DNA of 64,000 nucleotides from Algoriphagus chordae (GTDB lineage: Bacteria; Bacteroidota; Bacteroidia; Cytophagales; Cyclobacteriaceae), in contig NZ_QKZT01000012.1 in assembly GCF_003254055.1 (NCBI RefSeq), positions 62,001-126,000 of the forward strand. The letters are read 5' to 3'. Below, one piece after another: positions 27,691 through 32,897 of this stretch; within the stretch, counting starts at the first letter, position 1; every line of letters begins with the position of its first letter. The translations under genes and the position numbers were made by a program. The notes beneath the pieces are model-generated. The model ran no database searches and was not told the origin of the DNA. It worked only from the letters and a program-made list of their open reading frames with translations.

Positions 27691-28648
27691 CCCTTTGTTG
27701 TTCTTTTTGATACTGGTCTTTTTCGTAAGCTTCGATGATAGACTTTACCAGTTTATGCCTGATTACATCTTTCCCGCTAAGTTTCACCACCCCAATTCCT
27801 TTCACACCAGTGAGAATCTTCAGCGCCTCGGACAATCCACTTTTTTGTCTCACAGGTAAATCCACCTGAGTTTGATCACCGGTGATAATCACCTTAGAGT
27901 TTGGCCCCATTCGAGTCAAGAACATCTTGATCTGCTCATTAGTCGTGTTCTGCGCTTCATCCAGCAGCACAAAGGCATCGTGTAGCGTTCTTCCTCGCAT
28001 ATAGGCTAAAGGAGCTATTTCTATTACACGGGTTTCCTGATAATATTTTAGCTTTTCTGGTGGCACCATATCCTGAAGTGCATCGTAAATCGGCCTCAGG
28101 TATGGATCCAGCTTTTCCTGCAGATCGCCTGGCAAAAAGCCAAGATTTTCTCCAGCTTCTACAGCTGGTCTGGTGATTATGATGCGCTTGACTTCTCTAT
28201 TTTTTAAAGCACGCACTGCCAAGGCGACGGCTATATAGGTTTTACCGGTACCGGCGGGTCCTAAAGCAAAGACCAAATCATTGTTCATGGCAGATTCAAC
28301 GAGCTTTCTCTGATTAGCGGACTTAGGCTTGATGACTAATCCTTTGTTGCCAAAGACAATTACTTGATCCCGATTGGCTTCTTCGAATGGCACTCCTTCG
28401 ACCTCAAGATAATCTTTGACGTTCTCTGGTGTGATATGACCAAATCGATCCACATGCTCCAATAAAAGATTCAGAACATCGTTTATCCTCAGAATTTCAG
28501 GTGCTCCACCTTGAATTCTGATTTCATTACCTCGGGAAATAATTTTACTTTGGGGAAAGGCAGCGGCAATTTGCCGGATATTCTCATTGGCTTCGCCTAA
28601 AAACTCAGCCAAGGGGACATTTTCTAAGGTGATTACTTTTTCGACCAA
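27659..28648 (-). CDS. PhoH-family ATPase
   Basis: A 329-residue PhoH-like (YbeZ-type) ATPase. An N-terminal KH-like part is followed by the ATPase domain with Walker A ALGPAGTGKTYIA, TRPAVEAGENLGFLPGDLQEK, a MRGRTLHDAF segment and Walker B FVLLDEAQNTT. These proteins are thought to be RNA-associated ATPases acting with YbeY in rRNA processing and RNA turnover. The ybeY gene is not adjacent here. It is divergent from the SAM hydrolase family gene, with a 107-bp shared intergenic region. Confidence 0.95.
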   Translation of the reverse strand: MVEKVITLENVPLAEFLGEANENIRQIAAAFPQSKIISRGNEIRIQGGAPEILRINDVLNLLLEHVDRFGHITPENVKDYLEVEGVPFEEANRDQVIVFGNKGLVIKPKSANQRKLVESAMNNDLVFALGPAGTGKTYIAVALAVRALKNREVKRIIITRPAVEAGENLGFLPGDLQEKLDPYLRPIYDALQDMVPPEKLKYYQETRVIEIAPLAYMRGRTLHDAFVLLDEAQNTTNEQIKMFLTRMGPNSKVIITGDQTQVDLPVRQKSGLSEALKILTGVKGIGVVKLSGKDVIRHKLVKSIIEAYEKDQYQKEQQRDESASRKNNS

Positions 28649-28673
28649 ACTATTTCTTCTGATTAGATTTTCA

Positions 28674-28705
28674 TTGAAGGTAAACGAATAAAATTTCTAT
28701 TTTTG
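28674..28705 (+). promoter_or_regulatory. Bacteroidota-type promoter of the 28756 gene
   Basis: TTG (28674-28676), 21 bases, then TATTTTTG (28698-28705), 50 bp before the ATG. Confidence 0.6.
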
Positions 28706-28755
28706 TTCGCAGCCCTCCTAAACAAAAGTACAAAAATTTTAATTGACTTGCTTCT

Positions 28756-29526
28756 ATGGCATTGGTGACATTCCTTTCAGATTTTGGGGACAAAGATTAC
28801 TACGTACCGGCAGTAAAAGCTAAAATGCTTGCCGTAAATCCGCAATTGAACATCATCGATATTTCTCATAATATCGACACATTTGATATTGCCCATGCTG
28901 CATTTGTGCTGCGCTCTACTTTTCGGGATTTTCCAAAAGGTACCGTGCATCTAGTTTCCATGAACACTACAGGCAGCATCACTCATGGCTATATCGGCGT
29001 AAAGCTGGAGGAACATATTTTTATCGGGCCAAATAATGGGATTTTAAGCTTGCTGGCAGATCATGAACCAGGCATCTTGGTGCAGTTTGCTGATATACAT
29101 TTAAAAGACTCTACATTCCCCGCCAAAGATATTTTGGCTCCAATTGCCGCAAAAGTAGCCTCAGGAGCTGCTATTCATGATTTTGGAGGACCTCTGACAA
29201 ACTTCCGCAAACTCATGTCCCGCCATCCCAAAGCTACCAGAGAGAATATCATCGGGCATGTGCTACGCGTGGACCGCTATGGTAATCTGATCACCAATAT
29301 CAACAAGGAAGTTTTCAACAAATTGAATCCGGGCAAATTCACCATAGAATTCGGCAGAGAGTCTTTGGGCAAACTGTATAAAGGTTATGATCAGGTAGAG
29401 CCTGGAGATTGCTTTGCTTTCTTCAATAGCTTGGACTTACTGGAAATCGGAATTAATCATGGTCACGGAGGAGATTTGCTTGGTCTGAAATACGATAGTG
29501 TCATCTATATCACCTTCCATTCCTGA
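28756..29526 (+). CDS. SAM hydroxide adenosyltransferase (DUF62) family protein
   Basis: A 256-residue member of the family that splits S-adenosylmethionine with water into adenosine and methionine, related to fluorinase and chlorinase. The N-terminus FLSDFGDKDYYVPAVKAKM and IDISHNIDTFDIAHAAFVL, together with GPNNGILS, DILAPIAAKVASGA and VLRVDRYGNLITNI, are family landmarks that carry the SAM-binding and Asp/Arg/His residues. Its biological purpose in non-halogenating bacteria is not settled. The stop overlaps the next gene by one base. Confidence 0.93.
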   Translation: MALVTFLSDFGDKDYYVPAVKAKMLAVNPQLNIIDISHNIDTFDIAHAAFVLRSTFRDFPKGTVHLVSMNTTGSITHGYIGVKLEEHIFIGPNNGILSLLADHEPGILVQFADIHLKDSTFPAKDILAPIAAKVASGAAIHDFGGPLTNFRKLMSRHPKATRENIIGHVLRVDRYGNLITNINKEVFNKLNPGKFTIEFGRESLGKLYKGYDQVEPGDCFAFFNSLDLLEIGINHGHGGDLLGLKYDSVIYITFHS

Positions 29527-29825
29527 TGCTGATCCGAATAGTCCGCATGACTTTCCAGCCCGAAAAGGTTAATGATTTCTTAGAAAATTTCAATACCCAC
29601 AAGAAATCCATTCGAAATTCACCTGGATGTCATCACTTGGAACTGTGCCAGGATGAAAATGATAAAAATATTTTCCTGACTCACAGCCATTGGGAAAGCG
29701 AAGAGTACCTGAACCAATACCGTGACTCTGAGCTTTTTAAAAGCGTTTGGACCTTTACCAAAGCCCTATTTGCAGAGAAGCCTATAGCTTTCAGTTCAAA
29801 AAAACTGGAAGAAGTAGAAAAATGA
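29526..29825 (+). CDS. antibiotic biosynthesis monooxygenase (ABM) domain protein
   Basis: A 99-residue single ABM domain of the dimeric alpha/beta ferredoxin-like fold. It begins LIRIVRMTFQPEKVNDFLENF and has the central PGCHHLELCQDENDKNIF and SHWESEEYLNQYRDSELF of the family. Such small proteins act as quinol monooxygenases, heme oxygenases or unknown oxidoreductases; nothing here decides which. It shares its first base with the stop codon of the SAM hydrolase family gene, so both are one transcript. Confidence 0.88.
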   Translation: MLIRIVRMTFQPEKVNDFLENFNTHKKSIRNSPGCHHLELCQDENDKNIFLTHSHWESEEYLNQYRDSELFKSVWTFTKALFAEKPIAFSSKKLEEVEK

Positions 29826-29826
29826 G

Positions 29827-29858
29827 TTTGTAGAAAAAAGAATCTTTACTCATATTTG
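29827..29858 (+). promoter_or_regulatory. probable promoter of tRNA-Leu
   Basis: TTTG (29827-29830) and CATATTTG (29851-29858) are separated by exactly 20 bases, one mismatch from TAnnTTTG. The tRNA starts 56 bp downstream. Confidence 0.55.
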
Positions 29859-29914
29859 CATCCCGTTACGCAAGTGACGGAGCCAAGTCAGGTGTAAGAC
29901 CAGACTTACCGAAT

Positions 29915-29996
29915 GCCCAGATGGCGGAATCGGTAGACGCGTTGGTCTCAAACACCAATGCCGCAAGGCGTGCCGGTTCGACTCCGGCTCTGGGTA
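29915..29996 (+). tRNA. tRNA-Leu (anticodon CAA)
   Basis: An 82-nt class II tRNA. The acceptor arms GCCCAGA and TCTGGGT pair with one G-U. The D-stem is GCG/CGC, and the anticodon stem TTGGT/ACCAA surrounds loop CTCAAAC with anticodon CAA. The long variable arm TGCCGCAAGGCGTGCC and the T-arm GCCGGTTCGACTCCGGC follow. No CCA is encoded. A terminator follows at once. Confidence 0.97.
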
Positions 29997-29998
29997 CT

Positions 29999-30030
29999 AA
30001 AGCTCCTTCGAAAGTTGGAGCTTTTTTTTT
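29999..30030 (+). terminator. terminator of tRNA-Leu
   Basis: Stem AAAGCTCC and GGAGCTTT with a 10-nt loop, then a T-run. An identical hairpin recurs at 30688-30716. Confidence 0.9.
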
Positions 30031-30033
30031 GAA

Positions 30034-30117
30034 AAAATTTACTCAATCCTGAATCAAAGGAGGAGAAGTTTATCCCGATGACGCACAGCGGATATCGGGA
30101 AATCCGGCTCGGGGTAC
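30034..30117. repeat. 84-bp direct repeat, copy A, ending in a tRNA-Leu tail
   Basis: Copy A matches copy B (30603-30686) with only a few differences. It contains a palindrome TCCCGAT...ATATCGGGA and ends in CCGGCTCGGGGTAC, a near copy of the last bases of tRNA-Leu. A hairpin with a T-run (30118-30146) follows it, as a terminator follows the real tRNA. Confidence 0.85.
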
Positions 30118-30180
30118 AAAAGCTCGCTGAAAAGCGGGCTTTTTCTTTTTATATTAGGCTTGGTTTTAGCGCATGTATAT

Positions 30181-30426
30181 ATGAATCCTGCTTTTTTCGT
30201 CTACGCTATCAAAAGCATTAATCGCAACTACATCTATGTAGGCCTTACAGACAATCCTGAACGAAGACTGGAACAGCACAATAAAGGCTTCAACAAGACC
30301 ACCAAACCTTATGCTCCTTTTTCCAGAATTTATCTTGAAGAAGTTGGAACCAGAGAAAAGGCTAGAATGCGTGAAAAATATTTGAAAAGTGGGACGGGAA
30401 AAGAATTCCTTAGATCATTGATTTAG
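30181..30426 (+). CDS. small GIY-YIG nuclease domain protein
   Basis: An 81-residue single GIY-YIG domain, a nuclease fold shared with UvrC and homing endonucleases. The two name motifs are visible as FVYAIKS (GIY position) and YIYVGLT (YIG position). They are followed by the conserved Arg/His of ERRLEQHN and a C-terminal KARMREKYLKSGTGKEF typical of the UPF0213/short GIY-YIG group. I start at ATG 30181; the frame is open to a TTG 21 bp earlier. It is surrounded by tRNA-Leu pieces and may be the active part of a small mobile unit. Its DNA target is not known. Confidence 0.88.
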   Translation: MNPAFFVYAIKSINRNYIYVGLTDNPERRLEQHNKGFNKTTKPYAPFSRIYLEEVGTREKARMREKYLKSGTGKEFLRSLI

Positions 30427-30457
30427 GAACTTCTCCTAATATATAGGAAATTCAAAT

Positions 30458-30561
30458 GCCCAGATGGCGGAATCGGTAGACCTGCCTTTGCCGGCAGGCA
30501 GGCGCGTTGGTCTCAAACACCAATGCCGCAAGGCGTGCCGGTTCGACTCCGGCTCTGGGTA
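30458..30561 (+). tRNA. tRNA-Leu (CAA) copy with 22-nt insertion in the D-loop
   Basis: The whole sequence equals the tRNA-Leu at 29915 except for 22 extra bases at 30481-30502, within the D-loop just before the CGC of the D-stem. All other arms and the CAA anticodon are intact. No promoter of the -33/-7 type was seen in the 31 bp between it and the GIY-YIG gene. It could be a pseudogene or a tRNA with an extra hairpin; sequence alone does not decide. Confidence 0.75.
30481..30502. mobile_element. 22-bp palindromic insertion inside a tRNA gene
   Basis: Arms CCTGCC (30481-30486) and GGCAGG (30497-30502) pair perfectly around TTTGCCGGCA. A relative of this palindrome lies at 13726-13744. It has the look of a miniature repeat that inserted into the D-loop. 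Confidence 0.6.
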
Positions 30562-30602
30562 CGAAAAGCTTTTTCTGAAAAGAAGGAGCTTTTTTTTATG
30601 TC

Positions 30603-30686
30603 AAAATTTACTCATTCCTGAATCAAAGGAGGAGAAGTTTATTCCGATGATGCACAGCGGATATCGGGAACTCCGGCTCTGGGTAC
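30603..30686. repeat. 84-bp direct repeat, copy B, ending in a tRNA-Leu tail
   Basis: This is the partner of 30034-30117. It ends CTCCGGCTCTGGGTAC, identical to the 3' part of tRNA-Leu plus the following base, and runs into the same terminator as the first tRNA. Confidence 0.85.
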
Positions 30687-30687
30687 G

Positions 30688-30716
30688 AAAGCTCCTTCGA
30701 AAGTTGGAGCTTTTTT
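30688..30716 (+). terminator. duplicated tRNA terminator hairpin
   Basis: AAAGCTCC and GGAGC plus T6, the same as the hairpin behind the first tRNA-Leu. Together with the preceding tRNA tail this makes a direct repeat flanking about 690 bp. Confidence 0.8.
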
Positions 30717-30889
30717 AGATGGCAAGCTGGTGAAAATTTACTGATTAGATTAAAATTGATTATCCATTTGTCTTTAACAGGTAAAGAAGCGAAGACTAAG
30801 AATTCTCAAAGAAGCTTCTTCCTAAAGTAAAAAAACACGACAAGGAAACTAAGGCACCAAAGCTAAGATCGTGGAATCAAAACCTCCTA

Positions 30890-30962
30890 AAACTTTCAAA
30901 TTGCATACAAATCAGTCTGAAACCATGCAATCTGAAAGTTTGACTTTCATATTGCATGGTTT
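30890..30962. other. three-segment alternative hairpin
   Basis: Segment 1 (30890-30906, AAACTTTCAAATTGCAT) can pair with segment 2 (30920-30941). Segment 2 can instead pair with segment 3 (30943-30962, ACTTTCATATTGCATGGTTT) in a 20-bp stem with one mismatch and a 3-nt loop. It lies past the 3' end of the minus-strand gene at 30997. No other feature was seen in 30721-30889. Confidence 0.6.
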
Positions 30963-30996
30963 TATCAATTATAAGCAAGGAGACGAGTTGCATTAA

Positions 30997-31455
30997 TTAA
31001 GGATTATAAAACTCACTTTTCAAGCAAGGACAATATTCCCCCAATTCACATCCTTCTGGATTCCCAGTACAAAAGTCAAAGCAATAATATCCATGTTTGA
31101 AAATCATGACAGGTCCTACCAAAATCCCCATAAGTAATTCATACCGGCGTAGCTGAGGAAGATCATCTGGGAATGCCACTTCCAAATTCCACGATTTCAT
31201 CATTGCAACAAAAGCCGTTGTCACCTGAGCCAATTGAGCTTCAGAAAGTTGATCTTTTGGAGGAAAACTTTCCCGCTTTAGGCCACAATAGCCTTCAAAT
31301 CCAAAGCGTTTCTCCTGACTGACAAACTTTTCAGATTCTTTGAGTGCCTCTTCCAAATCTTCTTCTTGAGAATTCTTAGGGGACTTCGAAAAATAATCCT
31401 CTGGGCGATGTGCCGCCATGATATCTTCCACCAAATAATCAATGTATGCCTGCAT
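30997..31455 (-). CDS. hypothetical protein with C-terminal cysteine cluster
   Basis: I do not recognise this 152-residue protein. The N-terminal half is helical and acidic (NSQEEDLEEALKESEKF). The C-terminal half carries a dense Cys set, CFDFCTGNPEGCELGEYCPC: five Cys in twenty residues, plus another at YCGLK near the middle. This looks like a metal-binding or disulfide knot. There is no signal peptide, so a zinc or iron-sulfur site in the cytosol is more likely than disulfides. It stands alone between the tRNA/GIY-YIG region and the toxin-antitoxin remnants. Confidence 0.75.
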   Translation of the reverse strand: MQAYIDYLVEDIMAAHRPEDYFSKSPKNSQEEDLEEALKESEKFVSQEKRFGFEGYCGLKRESFPPKDQLSEAQLAQVTTAFVAMMKSWNLEVAFPDDLPQLRRYELLMGILVGPVMIFKHGYYCFDFCTGNPEGCELGEYCPCLKSEFYNP

Positions 31456-31546
31456 ATCAAGTTCAATTTAAGTGTTTAAAAACCATTTGACACCTGAAAA
31501 TAATCAAACACTCTCACAAATTCTAAGTCCGAAAACGCAAACAACT

Positions 31547-31564
31547 TGTACAACATACTGTACA
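31547..31564 (+). promoter_or_regulatory. YefM-type operator with two TGTACA cores
   Basis: TGTACA at 31547-31552 and again at 31559-31564, centre to centre 12 bp, within the palindrome TTGTACA-ACATAC-TGTACAA, 32 bp before the yefM-like ATG. As I recall, the E. coli yefM-yoeB operator is built of the same TGTACA cores with the same 12-bp spacing. Confidence 0.7.
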
Positions 31565-31595
31565 ACTTATTGCATTTACAAAAAGCTTGAAAACC

Positions 31596-31839
31596 ATGGA
31601 AATCACTACCTACTCTAAGTTTCGCGAGAACATGAAGTCATATTTAGTCGATGTGGTCAATGATCAAAGAGCACTACTACGTCGGTGAGGACGTGGTAGT
31701 CCTATCCAAATCTGACTTTGAAAGTATGTAGGAAACCTACTACTTAATGAGCAGCCCTAAAAATGCTGAACGATTGTTGCACGCAATTGACGAGGCGAAT
31801 AAGGGATTAGGTGTTAAAAGGGATCTGATTGAACTCTAG
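31596..31839 (+). pseudogene. yefM: broken YefM (Phd/YefM) antitoxin
   Basis: The frame starts MEITTYSKFRENMKSYLVDVVNDQ, a normal YefM N-terminus that binds DNA. It then breaks: after LLRR a stop appears, and the sequence resumes in another frame as GEDVVVLSKSDFESM, where a CAG-to-TAG-like nonsense codon interrupts before ETYYLMSSPKNAERLLHAID. So there is at least one frameshift (a deletion near 31685) and one nonsense mutation. The final part, which would bind the toxin, is recognisable up to KRDLIEL and a TAG at 31839. The module was a yefM-yoeB pair and cannot now make a full antitoxin. Confidence 0.88.
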
Positions 31840-31850
31840 GTCATTTCGCC

Positions 31851-32101
31851 ATGAATACTATTTTTTTATCGAAAGGATGGGAAGACTATCAATATTGGAT
31901 TGACGCATTAAGCTTTTCAGGAAAATCAACAAACTAATAAAAGAATGTCAGCGTACTCCATTCGAGGGCATTGGCAAGCCAGAGCCTCTTAAAAACGAAT
32001 TATCAGGCTGGTGTTCTAGAAGAATTGACCGAGAACATAGGCTTGTTTATCGAGTTAAAAATGGGACGTTAGAGATCGCTCAGTGCAGACATCATTATTA
32101 G
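31851..32101 (+). pseudogene. yoeB: broken YoeB toxin (mRNA interferase)
   Basis: The frame opens MNTIFLSKGWEDYQYWID, as in YoeB, then shifts near 31905 (probably a short deletion). The remainder reads in another frame as KLFRKINKLIKECQRTPFEGIGKPEPLKNELSG, CSRRIDREHRLVYRV and QCRHHY with a TAG. The residues that form the ribosome-dependent RNase site in YoeB (Glu of FEG, Arg of SRRI, His of RHHY) all remain in this second frame. One frameshift thus inactivates an otherwise whole toxin. It follows the antitoxin by 11 bp, the normal order. Loss of toxin together with antitoxin is the expected course of decay. Confidence 0.88.
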
Positions 32102-32207
32102 GCCACTGCTTATTCCGACTATTAATATTTCTGAATAATCACTGTAGATATCAAAAATGCGTTCACAAAAATCAATCCTCGAACCTGCATTTCAGACAGT
32201 TATTCTA

Positions 32208-32540
32208 TTACTTCATTTTCTTGTTAACCTCTTCCTTCAGTGGATGTAAATGCCTGGTAATAATAGACCAAATAATAGCATCATCTACGTTGTCATACGA
32301 ATGGATTATTCTATTTCTTAAACTGATTATTTGAGAAGCTTTTTCGAGACTGTTTCCTGTTGATTCTTTCAGGAATTTATTAACGGCTTCTCCAATAATG
32401 CCTAAATGTCTCTCAACCGCTCCTTTTGTCTTTAAATCCTTTTGGTATTCACCAAAGGTCTTTATGTCAATTGTAAAATCTCCAATTAGCTCAATTGAGT
32501 TGGATATGTCAGACAAAAACTTTTTCTCCTTCTCCGTCAT
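32208..32540 (-). CDS. hepT: HepT-like toxin (DUF86)
   Basis: A 110-residue HEPN-domain protein. The catalytic/AMPylation motif R-x4-H-x-Y is present as R75-NRII-H80-S-Y82, within SLRNRIIHSYDNVDD, which is characteristic of DUF86/HepT. GIIGEAVNKFLKE is the preceding conserved helix. In studied pairs HepT is an RNase toxin or tRNA cleaver that the partner MntA neutralises by adding AMP units to the Tyr of this motif. The start overlaps the mntA gene by 32 bp, so the two are translated together. It is intact, unlike the neighbouring yefM-yoeB. Confidence 0.93.
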   Translation of the reverse strand: MTEKEKKFLSDISNSIELIGDFTIDIKTFGEYQKDLKTKGAVERHLGIIGEAVNKFLKESTGNSLEKASQIISLRNRIIHSYDNVDDAIIWSIITRHLHPLKEEVNKKMK

Positions 32541-32850
32541 AAATCAACTTTTTGGTCCGATTAATATTCGACTTAAGATAAGGATTACGAATTGAGTCAT
32601 CAGTCAATAAGTCAACCTTTCTATTGAAAAGAACTTCCAAGCTATCCCAGAGTGAAAGTAAAGCCTCGCCTCTATCTGCAGGATCGTCTATACCAATCTT
32701 AACGACCAAGTCAATATCACTGGAATTCGGATCAAAGTGATCAGTAATAGATGAGCCAAATGCATAGATTTTTTCAACCTTATGTGACTGACATAAGCTA
32801 ATAAAATCAGTGTACTTATCTTTTATCAAGCTACTTAGATCCATTACCAA
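32509..32850 (-). CDS. mntA: MntA-like nucleotidyltransferase antitoxin
   Basis: A 113-residue minimal nucleotidyltransferase. The signature G-S-x(n)-D-x-D is seen in FGSSITDHFDPNSSDIDL, with eleven residues between GS and DID where ten is usual. A third acidic residue follows in KVDLLTDD. It lies first in the pair, upstream of and overlapping hepT. By family it would AMPylate HepT to silence it. The start may be the ATG at 32850 or the one two codons later. Confidence 0.92.
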   Translation of the reverse strand: MVMDLSSLIKDKYTDFISLCQSHKVEKIYAFGSSITDHFDPNSSDIDLVVKIGIDDPADRGEALLSLWDSLEVLFNRKVDLLTDDSIRNPYLKSNINRTKKLIYDGEGEKVFV

Positions 32851-32897
32851 ATATACTCAATTTCAAATGCTAACATAAAAACACATATCTCCCCCTA

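Noticed and set aside
29915-30716. A prophage or large integrative element at the tRNA-Leu.
   Set aside because: The tRNA-tail repeats enclose less than 1 kb, with no integrase, phage or conjugation genes.
30464-30718. An 84-codon plus-strand open frame across the second tRNA-Leu and repeat B.
   Set aside because: It runs through the tRNA gene and its terminator, has no family likeness, and its coding is explained by the RNA and repeats.
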